13,507 bases of DNA from Rickettsiales bacterium (GTDB taxonomy: Bacteria; Pseudomonadota; Alphaproteobacteria; Rickettsiales; UBA998). The stretch lies in assembly GCA_019749855.1 (NCBI GenBank), contig JAIEPI010000072.1:1-13507 (forward strand), read 5' to 3'. Positions 7,001 to 13,507 of this stretch are shown here, in pieces. The stretch's first letter is position 1. The number at the start of each line of letters is the position of its first letter. The position numbers were made by a program, and so were the translations under genes. The notes under the pieces are model-generated. The model was given only the letters and a program-made list of their open reading frames with translations. It made no database searches and was not told where the DNA came from.

Positions 7001-9042
7001 CCTGCATTCGAGTCCTGCGGGGGCAAACGGCGAGATTTAATCTCGTCTAGCAGCATAGATATCAGCGTATCAACCGTCTGCACCTGTTGATTCTGCGAGC
7101 CCAAACGACGCACTGACACGCTGTCACTGTCCCTTTCACGGCCACCCACCGCAAGGATAAACGGCACCTTACGATCCGAATGTTCACGGACCTTGAAGTT
7201 GATTTTGTTGGCACTCAGGTCAGCTTCGGCACGAATCCCTGCGGATTTTAAGCGCGCCATGACTGCCAGCGCATACTCATCGAGATCATTGGTGATGGGC
7301 GCCACCACCACTTGCACGGGCGCAAGCCAAAGCGGGAATTTCCCCGCAAACTGCTCGATCAGAATACCAATAAAACGCTCCAGCGTTCCAAGAATCGCGC
7401 GATGGATCATCACGGGGCGATGTTTTTGTCCGTCCTCACCGATATAGCTCGCATCCAGACGCTCAGGTAACACGAAATCCAGCTGCAGCGTGCCACACTG
7501 CCAGCTGCGACCAATCGAATCCTTCAAGTGAAACTCGTATTTTGGGCCGTAGAATGCCCCCTCACCTGGCGCATAGTCAAAATTCAGCCCCAACTGCGTG
7601 AGCGCATCAGACATATCACGCTCAGCGCGATCCCATGTCGCATCATCCCCAGCACGCATTTCAGGACGTGTCGCCAGACGAATCGCGATATCCGTGAAGC
7701 CAAAGTCACGATACACCGAATAGAACAACTCGATAAAACGCTTCACCTCATCGCCAATCTGATCCTCACGGCAGAAAATATGTGCGTCATCCTGCGTCAT
7801 CTGCCGCACACGCATGAGACCATGCAGCGAGCCATGCGATTCATTGCGATGACAGCAGCCAAACTCAGCCATTCGCAGCGGCAGGTCGCGGTACGATTTG
7901 ATGCCCTGATTAAAAATCTGGATGTGCGCCGGACAATTCATCGGCTTCAGCGCCATGAATTCCTTGGGTTCCTCAGTAAAGACCGAAGCGCCCTCCGCAG
8001 TGTTGGGAACCACATCCGGCACCACAAACATATTCTCGCGGAACTTTGACCAATGCCCTGAGGCTTCCCAGAATTTGCTATGCATCAACTGGGGCGTTTT
8101 AACCTCGACATAGCCGTCTGCATAGATTTTCTCTCGGATGTAGTCTTCCAACAAATGATAAATCGTAAACCCATGCGGATGCCAGAACACTGAACCCTGC
8201 GCCTCTTCCTGCAAATGAAAGAGGTCCAGCTGACGGCCCAGCTTGCGATGGTCACGCTTTTCCGCTTCCTCCATCATGTGCAGGTAGGCCTTCAGCTCTT
8301 TGTCATTGGCAAACGAGACGCCATAAATACGTTGCAGCATTTTGTTGCGCGAATCACCACGCCAATAGGCCCCCGCCAGTTTCGTCAGGTTGAATGCCAC
8401 ACTGATTTTCGACAAGGAAGGCGCATGCGGCCCACGGCACAGGTCAATAAAGGCAGCGTCGCCACTGCCCTGACGGTAGAGCGAGATTTTGCCGCGCTCG
8501 GTGGTGTCATCCTCAGGGGCATTCCGAATCAGTTCGGCTTTATAGGTTTCCCCTCGCCCCTCAAACATGGCAATGGCGGCCTCGCGCTCCCACATTTCAC
8601 GCTGCACGGGTAGCGCACGCGCAATGATTTCCCTCATGCGCGATTCAATTTTGGGCAAATCGTCCGGCGTAATTTTTTCATCCAGATCGATGTCGTAGTA
8701 AAAGCCATGCTCAATCGTCGGGCCAATGGCGAGCTTAGCTGCAGGCCATAACTCCTTAATCGCCAGTGCCAGCACCTGCGCGGTGGTGGTATGACGCATG
8801 ATGTCTAACCCTTCCGCATCTCTCAGCGTCAGCAGCGCAACGGATGCATCCTGCGTCAGCGCCTCACTGAGGTCGCGCTGCACGCCGTTCACTTTCATGG
8901 CGATGGCCGCTTTGGCCAAACCCGCGCCGATGGATTCCGCAATCGCCAGCCCCGTCACCGGTGCCTCATAGGTGCGGACACTGCCATCTGGCAGCGTAAT
9001 GTTGACAGGTGACGATTGGACGGCGGGCTGTGACATGGTCAT
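6997..9042 (-). CDS. thrS: Threonyl-tRNA synthetase
   Basis: A class II synthetase of 681 residues that charges tRNA-Thr. In order: TGS domain (about 12-72), editing (SAD) domain (about 73-225), catalytic core (about 260-560) and anticodon-binding domain (about 570-670). The zinc ligands are present as C370 (MNCPAH), H421 (DDAHIF) and H547 (IHRAILG). In the editing domain CRGPH keeps C202 and H206, but the partner motif, HxxxH in most bacteria, reads HTTTAQ from H84, with one extra Thr and no second His. A TTG at 9078 would add 12 residues encoded mostly inside a dispersed repeat, so ATG 9042 (or 9036) is preferred. Neither has a clear Shine-Dalgarno. It probably has its own promoter inside the end of the GT9 gene and may be cotranscribed with infC. 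Confidence 0.96.
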   Translation of the reverse strand: MTMSQPAVQSSPVNITLPDGSVRTYEAPVTGLAIAESIGAGLAKAAIAMKVNGVQRDLSEALTQDASVALLTLRDAEGLDIMRHTTTAQVLALAIKELWPAAKLAIGPTIEHGFYYDIDLDEKITPDDLPKIESRMREIIARALPVQREMWEREAAIAMFEGRGETYKAELIRNAPEDDTTERGKISLYRQGSGDAAFIDLCRGPHAPSLSKISVAFNLTKLAGAYWRGDSRNKMLQRIYGVSFANDKELKAYLHMMEEAEKRDHRKLGRQLDLFHLQEEAQGSVFWHPHGFTIYHLLEDYIREKIYADGYVEVKTPQLMHSKFWEASGHWSKFRENMFVVPDVVPNTAEGASVFTEEPKEFMALKPMNCPAHIQIFNQGIKSYRDLPLRMAEFGCCHRNESHGSLHGLMRVRQMTQDDAHIFCREDQIGDEVKRFIELFYSVYRDFGFTDIAIRLATRPEMRAGDDATWDRAERDMSDALTQLGLNFDYAPGEGAFYGPKYEFHLKDSIGRSWQCGTLQLDFVLPERLDASYIGEDGQKHRPVMIHRAILGTLERFIGILIEQFAGKFPLWLAPVQVVVAPITNDLDEYALAVMARLKSAGIRAEADLSANKINFKVREHSDRKVPFILAVGGRERDSDSVSVRRLGSQNQQVQTVDTLISMLLDEIKSRRLPPQDSNAG

Positions 9043-9050
9043 ACGTGCAT

Positions 9051-9094
9051 TGTCGTCATTCCCCGAATCGCGCAGCAATTCTAGGGGAATCCAG
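9051..9094 (-). repeat. Palindromic repeat, copy A (inverted relative to copy B), in the thrS leader
   Basis: Read on the minus strand, the unit begins CTGGATTCCCCTAGAAT and ends ATTCGGGGAATGAC. It folds on itself: ATTCCCC pairs with GGGGAAT outside, and GAATTGC pairs with GCGATTC inside, around a TGC loop. It aligns along its whole length with copy B at 9114-9158, differing by a one-base gap and a few substitutions. The ends (GTCATTCCCC ... GGGGAATCCAG) resemble the layout of widespread dispersed palindromes such as neisserial dRS3. Its edge lies 8 bp before the thrS ATG. Confidence 0.75.
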
Positions 9095-9113
9095 AGCTTC
9101 AGGCAGAGGCCAA

Positions 9114-9158
9114 CTGGATTGCCCTAGAATTTGCCATGCAAATTCGGGCAATGACGGG
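9114..9158 (+). repeat. Palindromic repeat, copy B, in the thrS leader
   Basis: The unit begins CTGGATTGCCCTAGAAT and ends ATTCGGGCAATGAC. It folds into a 15 bp stem, ATTGCCC with GGGCAAT and GAATTTGC with GCAAATTC, with a two-base bulge and a CAT loop. The outer stem differs from copy A by a paired change (C-G there, G-C here), so the hairpin is kept in both. A 19 bp spacer (9095-9113) separates the two head-to-head copies, which together make one long imperfect palindrome. Confidence 0.75.
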
Positions 9159-9175
9159 ATTAAACGAAGGAGTGC

Positions 9176-9204
9176 AATAAATTACCTTTACGCCGCACTG
9201 TCAA
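9176..9204 (-). promoter_or_regulatory. Candidate thrS promoter
   Basis: On the minus strand there is a perfect TTGACA (9199-9204), 17 nt of spacer and TTTATT (9176-9181, 4 of 6 matches). The -35 box lies in the last codons (L-D-S) of the GT9 gene. Transcription from here would give a leader of about 125 nt containing both palindromic repeats before thrS. Confidence 0.4.
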
Positions 9205-10132
9205 GGTGAAGCCACGGCTCAATGACAGAAAAAACGTCATTTACCTGAAGATTGGACAGGATGGGTCGCTGGATAATCCGAACATTGTCACCGCGAGGCG
9301 CGCATAAATCGGGGTTTGATGCGTCCGAAAACAGCACCAAACATGGCGACTGTGTGGCAGCGGCCAGATGCATAGGCCCCGTGTCATTGCCAATAATCAC
9401 CCGCGCCTGCCGCGCCAGCGAAGCGATGTCAGCAAAATCTGTGCGGTTACAAAGATTGATGATACGCTTTGCATCCGCAGCCGCAATGCTTTGCAGCACC
9501 TCCGCTTCAGCGCCTGCGCCGATCAGCACCGGCTGGATATGATGGTCCAGTAACTTCAAACATAGCGCAGCATAATGATTTGCTGGCCAGCGCTTCTGTG
9601 GGCGATGCGCCGAGCCTCCGGCCACCAGCAACGCATAAGGCTGACTCAATCCAAAACGTGACACATCGGAGCGCAACCACTGCACATCGGGCGCACCTAC
9701 AGAGCTAATCCCAGCGATGGCCATTTGCTCACGCTCGCGATCCAGCGTATGGAGTTGCGTGCGATGTGGCGTATCATGGCACCATTCCCCTGTCACCAGA
9801 CCTGACCATAAGGGTTTGCGCTGAAACAGCCGAAAATAGGAGGTGCTGCGCTGCGAGGTTTGCAGATCATACACGCGTTGAAAGACACGCTGATTCAGCT
9901 GACGCTTCAGCCGCCGCATGCCAGCCAGCTGCCACAGCTTTGGTTTCTCATCGATCCACACCTCATCGAAATAAGGACTTTGCTGCAACATCGCGGTATA
10001 GGTTTTGATAGTCAGCACAACGATGTGCGCGTGAGTATGCTGCGCTCTAATGGCGGCAAAGGGGCCGGTGGCAAGCACAATATCGCCCAACGCGCCATGT
10101 TTGATGACCAGAATCACTTCGTCATCACTCAT
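9188..10132 (-). CDS. Glycosyltransferase family 9 (heptosyltransferase-like)
   Basis: A 314-residue GT-B enzyme of the ADP-heptose:LPS heptosyltransferase family (WaaC/WaaF/RfaQ relatives), acting at the cytoplasmic face of the inner membrane. The N-terminal motif IKHGALGDIVLATGP (10-24) holds the GxxGD loop that carries the catalytic acid in the family. The donor-site block IIGNDTGPMHLAAA spans 246-259, with GGSAHRPQKRWP at 172-183 ahead of it. The length is slightly below the usual 320-350. The ATG at 10132 overlaps the TGA of the upstream GT4 gene by ATGA, and AGAGGAG lies about 11 nt before it, so the pair should be translationally coupled. Which sugar is moved, and whether the acceptor is lipid A-core, cannot be told. 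Confidence 0.88.
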   Translation of the reverse strand: MSDDEVILVIKHGALGDIVLATGPFAAIRAQHTHAHIVVLTIKTYTAMLQQSPYFDEVWIDEKPKLWQLAGMRRLKRQLNQRVFQRVYDLQTSQRSTSYFRLFQRKPLWSGLVTGEWCHDTPHRTQLHTLDREREQMAIAGISSVGAPDVQWLRSDVSRFGLSQPYALLVAGGSAHRPQKRWPANHYAALCLKLLDHHIQPVLIGAGAEAEVLQSIAAADAKRIINLCNRTDFADIASLARQARVIIGNDTGPMHLAAATQSPCLVLFSDASNPDLCAPRGDNVRIIQRPILSNLQVNDVFSVIEPWLHLDSAA

Positions 10133-11352
10133 GCGACATTCTGCTCCTCTGATGGCGTATCCATTGGCACATCAGCCGATACTTCGCTTGCCACAGTCGT
10201 GGGCATCACACCGCGCATGACCTCATCATAGACTTGCAAGGTTTTTTCACACATGGTTTGCGTTGAGAAGTGATGACGCGCATTCCACAAGGCATTATAA
10301 GCAATCACCTGTCGTGTGGCTTCGTCCATGGAAAGCGCTTCTGACAATGCACGCATCAGATCGTCTGTGTCGCCTGGTGTTACCAGCCAGCCAGTCTCAT
10401 ACTCACGGACCGTTTCCATTGCGCCGCCATGTCGCGTGGCAATCACTGGCTTGCCCATTGCCTGTGCTTCAATGGGCACTCGCCCAAAGGCTTCAGGATG
10501 AATAGAGGGCGACACCACCAGACTTGCCAGCACATAAGCTTCTGCCATGAATTTCGTGTTGCCGACCATGCGCACATGACCCGAGAGATTGCTGGACTCA
10601 ATGAGCTGCTTTAACTCAGCAGCATATTCCGGGTGTTTTTCGTCGTCCCCCACCAACAAACAAAAGAAGTGACGGTGCGGCAGCTTTGCCAGTGCGCGAA
10701 TCAATACATCCTGCCCTTTCCAGCGCGTCAGTCGGCCTGGCATGATGATAATGGGCAATAGCTCCTCGGGCACTCGCCACTCGCGTGCCACCTGCACCAC
10801 ACGGGCTGGCAGCACTTTATCGGGTGAAAATTTCTCAAGATTTGCGCCGCGATGAATGACCGTTACACGTTCTGCATCAATCGGGTAATGCTGTAATATA
10901 TGCTCCTTCACGAAATGCGAAACGGCAATCACGCGCTCACCTTTGGTCATGATGGCATTATAGCGCCGCTTAAGCCATGATTTGACGCCGTACACCCCAT
11001 GAAAAGTGGTAATGAAATGACAGCCAGTTCTTTTGGCAGCGATAGAGGCACTCCACGCCGGCGCACGTGAGCGCGCATGGATAATGTCTACTTTTTCTCT
11101 GCGGATAATATCAGCCAGACGCTCTGCATTTCTGAAAATAGTCAGCGGATTTTTAGATTTCAGTGACTCCAGCCGTATATGCTCGCCGCCTGCATAGGCA
11201 AGGTCGCTCTCCATATAACCACCGGCAGAGGCCACCAATGCGCGATGGCCTGCTATATGCAATGCCTGCGCAATCTCCACTGTGCCACGCTCCACGCCAC
11301 CGGTACGCAGCTCAGGCAAAACCTGCAGCACTGTCATTTTTTCACTAGTCAT
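10129..11352 (-). CDS. Glycosyltransferase family 4
   Basis: A GT-B retaining glycosyltransferase of 407 residues. The N-terminal acceptor fold starts QVLPELRTGGVERGTVEIA, a common opening of these LPS or capsule enzymes, and FHGVYG lies near residue 118. The donor domain has PGRLTRWKGQ (205-214) and HPEAFGRVPIEAQAMG with the E-x7-E pair at 287 and 295. The last ~25 residues after GVMP are polar and look disordered. ATG 11352 is taken as the start (GGTGA 4-5 nt upstream); GTG 11388 would add 12 residues, and ATG 11337 is also possible. It overlaps the GT9 gene by 4 bp, so the two probably act in one surface glycan pathway. It is divergent from the hydrolase gene. Confidence 0.88.
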   Translation of the reverse strand: MTSEKMTVLQVLPELRTGGVERGTVEIAQALHIAGHRALVASAGGYMESDLAYAGGEHIRLESLKSKNPLTIFRNAERLADIIRREKVDIIHARSRAPAWSASIAAKRTGCHFITTFHGVYGVKSWLKRRYNAIMTKGERVIAVSHFVKEHILQHYPIDAERVTVIHRGANLEKFSPDKVLPARVVQVAREWRVPEELLPIIIMPGRLTRWKGQDVLIRALAKLPHRHFFCLLVGDDEKHPEYAAELKQLIESSNLSGHVRMVGNTKFMAEAYVLASLVVSPSIHPEAFGRVPIEAQAMGKPVIATRHGGAMETVREYETGWLVTPGDTDDLMRALSEALSMDEATRQVIAYNALWNARHHFSTQTMCEKTLQVYDEVMRGVMPTTVASEVSADVPMDTPSEEQNVA

Positions 11353-11423
11353 TGCATCACCCATAACCCAGTGATAGGACAAAAACACTCAACATCTCAA
11401 TTATTTCCTGCATATGCCTGCCA

Positions 11424-12179
11424 ATGAGTGACGCTTTACAACATTATGTTACCTCCACGGGCGATCGTCTGGCTTATTATGCCACTTCTGGCGCTTCACC
11501 TGGCGTGTTTTTTCTTGGTGGTTTCCGCTCTGATATGACGGGAAGCAAGGCCACCACGCTGGAATCCTATTGTCGCGGGCGTGGCCAGTCCTTCATCCGC
11601 TTTGACTATCACGCGCATGGTGCCTCTGATGGCGATTTTCTCGAAGGCAGTATCGGACGCTGGACACACAATGCCCTTGAGCTTTTTGATGCGCTGAGCA
11701 CAGGGCCACAGATTCTGGTTGGCTCCAGTATGGGCGGTTGGATAGCCTTGAACATCGCAGTGCAGCGCATGCCACGTGTAGCAGGTATCATCGGCATTGC
11801 CGCCGCGCCAGATTTCACTGAACGCCTCATGTGGGCCCGCGCAACCCCGCAGCAGCAAGCGACCATCCTGCGTGAAGGCTCGATCATGCTTCCTTCAGAA
11901 TATGGCGAGCCTTATCCAATTACGCGTCAGCTGATCGAGGAGGCGCGCAATCATTTGCTGCTTGATCGTGTAATACCCGTGACATGTCCGGTGCGCCTAC
12001 TGCATGGCATGCAGGATCCCGACGTGCCGTGGAGTTATGCCTTTGATATTGTCTCAGCACTGCAAACCAATGATGTGCAGACCCTGCTGATTAAGGAGGG
12101 TGATCATCGCCTCAGTGGGCCGGAAGAGCTCCATTTGCTCACTTTTACGCTGGAAAAACTACTCGATAAAGTGACATAG
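11424..12179 (+). CDS. Alpha/beta hydrolase, ABHD10-like carboxylesterase or thioesterase
   Basis: A 251-residue serine hydrolase. The triad is readable: nucleophile S102 in GSSMGG, acid D198 in HGMQDPDVP, and base H228 in EGDHRLS. The oxyanion region is FLGGFRSDMTGSKA, followed by FDYHAHGASDG. These blocks recall mitochondrial ABHD10 and its alphaproteobacterial relatives, which act on acyl esters or protein thioesters; the bacterial substrate is not known. No signal peptide is present, so it should be cytoplasmic. ATG 11424 lacks a clear Shine-Dalgarno. A five-codon frame from ATG 11414 overlaps the start, which I regard as chance. The 71 bp between this gene and the GT4 start must hold both promoters, but I find no convincing hexamer pair. 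Confidence 0.87.
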   Translation: MSDALQHYVTSTGDRLAYYATSGASPGVFFLGGFRSDMTGSKATTLESYCRGRGQSFIRFDYHAHGASDGDFLEGSIGRWTHNALELFDALSTGPQILVGSSMGGWIALNIAVQRMPRVAGIIGIAAAPDFTERLMWARATPQQQATILREGSIMLPSEYGEPYPITRQLIEEARNHLLLDRVIPVTCPVRLLHGMQDPDVPWSYAFDIVSALQTNDVQTLLIKEGDHRLSGPEELHLLTFTLEKLLDKVT

Positions 12180-12191
12180 GGCGGGTTCATC

Positions 12192-12299
12192 ATGAGTCTG
12201 ATGTGGCGCTGGATTAAAACCATCACGCGCGCATACATCACGATGCCTTGCATGAAAATTGACTATTTTCTCTTTGCATCCTTCCTTGCGAAGGATTAA
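12192..12299 (+). CDS. Doubtful 35-codon open reading frame in the serC leader
   Basis: ATG 12192 opens a 35-residue frame (MSLMWRWIKTITRAYITMPC onward) ending at TAA 12297-12299, beginning 12 bp after the hydrolase stop. An AGGG lies about 10 nt upstream, spanning the hydrolase stop. It contains only two serines and no serine run, so it does not look like a classical attenuation leader peptide, and I recognise no family. It may be noise; it is listed because it fills most of the 142-157 bp leader of serC. Confidence 0.15.
   Translation: MSLMWRWIKTITRAYITMPCMKIDYFLFASFLAKD
12278..12296. repeat. Short inverted repeat in the serC leader
   Basis: ATCCTT (12278-12283), spacer CCTTGCG, AAGGAT (12291-12296) form a 6 bp perfect stem 40 bp before the serC ATG. 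TTGACT (12259-12264) just upstream could be a -35 box, but no good -10 follows at 16-18 nt. It could be an operator or a weak RNA hairpin. There is no T-run after it, so it is not a terminator. Confidence 0.3.
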
Positions 12300-12336
12300 A
12301 GACTAACGCAAATTCCCCTCTGTGACTGGTCATATT

Positions 12337-13497
12337 ATGAAACCCTCGATTAAACCACAAAACCCCTGTTTTTCCTCTGGTCCCTGCGCTAAGCGTCCGG
12401 GGTGGACATTTGAAGCACTGAAGGGCGCATTAATCGGTCGCTCGCACCGCTCTGGCCCTGGTAAGAAGCGTCTGGCTGAAGTGATCGAACTGAGCAAAAA
12501 AATACTGGGCATTCCAGCGGATTACCATTTGGGCATCGTTCCTGCCTCTGATACTGGCGCCTATGAAATGGCGATGTGGACCATGCTTGGCGCACGTGGC
12601 GCTGACATGCTGGCATGGGAGAGCTTTGGCGAAGGCTGGGTCACGGATGCGAAGAAGCAGCTCAAGCTAACGGATTTGCGCGTGATGACGGCGCCTTATG
12701 GGGAGATTCCTGATCTCTCCAGCGTGGACTGGTCGCGTGATGTGGGCTTCACATGGAATGGCACCACCTCCGGCGCACGTGTTCCCAATGCGGATTGGAT
12801 TGCCGATGATCGCGAGGGGCTTGCCATCTGCGATGCCACCTCCGCGGTATTTGCCATGGATGTTCCTTTTGCCAAGCTCGATGTGGTCACATGGTCATGG
12901 CAAAAAGTGCTGGGTGGTGAAGCAGCGCATGGCATGCTGGCGCTTAGCCCGCGTGCGGTCGCTCGTCTGGAATCCTACACACCAGCATGGCCGTTGCCGA
13001 AGCTTTTCCGCATGACGAAAGGCGGCAAGCTGGTGGAGGGTATTTTTCAGGGTGAAACCATCAACACCCCCTCTATGCTCGCCGTGGAAGATGCCGTTGA
13101 CGGCTTGAAATGGGCCGAATCAATCGGCGGCCTACCCGCATTGATTCAACGCTCCGAGCGTAATCTGGCAGCGGTGACGAAGTGGGTGAATCAGACCGAC
13201 TGGGTTGATTTTCTGGTGAAAGATGAAGCCATACGTTCGTGCACATCAATTTGTCTGGTGATGAGCGATCCGTGGTTTAATAGCCTGTCACCTGATGAGC
13301 AGGCAGCCAAAGTCAAAGATATGACAAAAATTCTTGAGAAGGAAAATGTTGCCTTTGACATCGGTGCGTATCGTGATGCACCCGTGGGGCTGCGCTTGTG
13401 GGGCGGTGCCACCGTTGAAACCAGTGACTTAGAAGCGCTCTTCCCATGGCTTGAGTGGGCATTTAGCGAAATGAAGGAAAATAAAGCGGCGGCCTAG
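12337..13497 (+). CDS. serC: Phosphoserine aminotransferase (alphaproteobacterial/Methanosarcina type)
   Basis: A PLP enzyme of 386 residues that converts 3-phosphohydroxypyruvate and glutamate to phosphoserine, the second step of serine synthesis; it can also serve pyridoxal phosphate synthesis. The opening KPQNPCFSSGPCAKRPGW, then GRSHRSGPGKK, GIVPASDTGAYEMAMW, FTWNGTTSG, ICDATSA and SWQKVLGGEAAHG, with the PLP lysine K190, are hallmarks of this SerC class (TIGR01365 as I recall it), which differs from the E. coli type. The length is normal and the C-terminus is complete. ATG 12337 is chosen because homologues begin at M-KP; a GTG at 12322 would add five residues. No strong Shine-Dalgarno is visible. 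The window ends 10 bp after the stop, so a following serA, common in this group, cannot be seen. Confidence 0.96.
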   Translation: MKPSIKPQNPCFSSGPCAKRPGWTFEALKGALIGRSHRSGPGKKRLAEVIELSKKILGIPADYHLGIVPASDTGAYEMAMWTMLGARGADMLAWESFGEGWVTDAKKQLKLTDLRVMTAPYGEIPDLSSVDWSRDVGFTWNGTTSGARVPNADWIADDREGLAICDATSAVFAMDVPFAKLDVVTWSWQKVLGGEAAHGMLALSPRAVARLESYTPAWPLPKLFRMTKGGKLVEGIFQGETINTPSMLAVEDAVDGLKWAESIGGLPALIQRSERNLAAVTKWVNQTDWVDFLVKDEAIRSCTSICLVMSDPWFNSLSPDEQAAKVKDMTKILEKENVAFDIGAYRDAPVGLRLWGGATVETSDLEALFPWLEWAFSEMKENKAAA

Positions 13498-13507
13498 ATT
13501 GCAAAGT

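Noticed and set aside
7528..8049. Long open frame of 173 codons on the + strand
   Set aside because: It is antisense to thrS, whose motifs are unambiguous; its product shows no recognisable domain.
9040..9050. ATG-CAC-GTA-TGA just before thrS as a mini leader frame
   Set aside because: Three codons only, no binding site, and it arises at the edge of the repeat.
9078..9130. Long stem ATTCTAGGG...CCCTAGAAT as a rho-independent terminator of the glycosyltransferase operon
   Set aside because: No T-run after the stem, and the sequence is explained by the inverted repeat pair.
11414..11431. Five-codon frame overlapping the hydrolase start, as a coupled upstream frame
   Set aside because: No Shine-Dalgarno before it, and such short overlaps are common by chance.
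1..13507. Defence island, prophage, CRISPR or toxin-antitoxin system
   Set aside because: All substantial frames are metabolic, translation, signalling or envelope genes; no nuclease, integrase, toxin or spacer array was seen.

Overview
The window reads as ordinary chromosomal DNA of an alphaproteobacterium. The best evidence is the SerC at the right end, which is of the alphaproteobacterial/Methanosarcina sequence type, supported by the style of IF-3, ThrRS and the DUF6356-like protein. Base composition looks close to half GC. I cannot name a genus. There are no tRNA or rRNA genes, transposases, phage genes or CRISPR repeats, and no gap longer than about 160 bases lacks a gene.

Layout. (1) 1-199: the C-terminal end of a plant-type [2Fe-2S] reductase or ferredoxin, cut by the window edge, on +. 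(2) 268-5320, all on -: transcription from the right gives a secreted single-cysteine redoxin, a small DUF6356-like membrane protein, a YdhS-like FAD/NAD(P) protein, and then, after a 120 bp AT-rich gap with its own promoter candidate, a hybrid sensor histidine kinase. The first three are tightly packed and probably form an operon. (3) 5321-5422: a divergent control region with a palindrome, followed by an ABC-2 type ATPase on + that has no permease beside it. (4) 6388-9042, on -: thrS then infC, the translation pair, without rpmI/rplT. (5) 9043-9187: the thrS leader, largely built of two inverted copies of a 44-45 bp palindromic repeat. (6) 9188-11352, on -: a GT9 heptosyltransferase-like and a GT4 glycosyltransferase gene overlapping by ATGA, probably for lipopolysaccharide core or another surface glycan. 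(7) 11424-13497, on +: an ABHD10-like serine hydrolase and then serC for serine synthesis, with a ~150 bp leader between them.

Several apparent gene starts were moved inward because a Shine-Dalgarno sequence or family alignment supports an internal codon. This affects the YdhS-like, DUF6356-like, thrS, GT4, ABC and serC genes.

I do not see a novel multi-gene system. The two observations most worth following are the altered editing-site motif in ThrRS (HTTTAQ where HxxxH is expected), and the inverted repeat pair in the thrS leader, whose copies differ by a compensating base pair and which can fold in two mutually exclusive ways.
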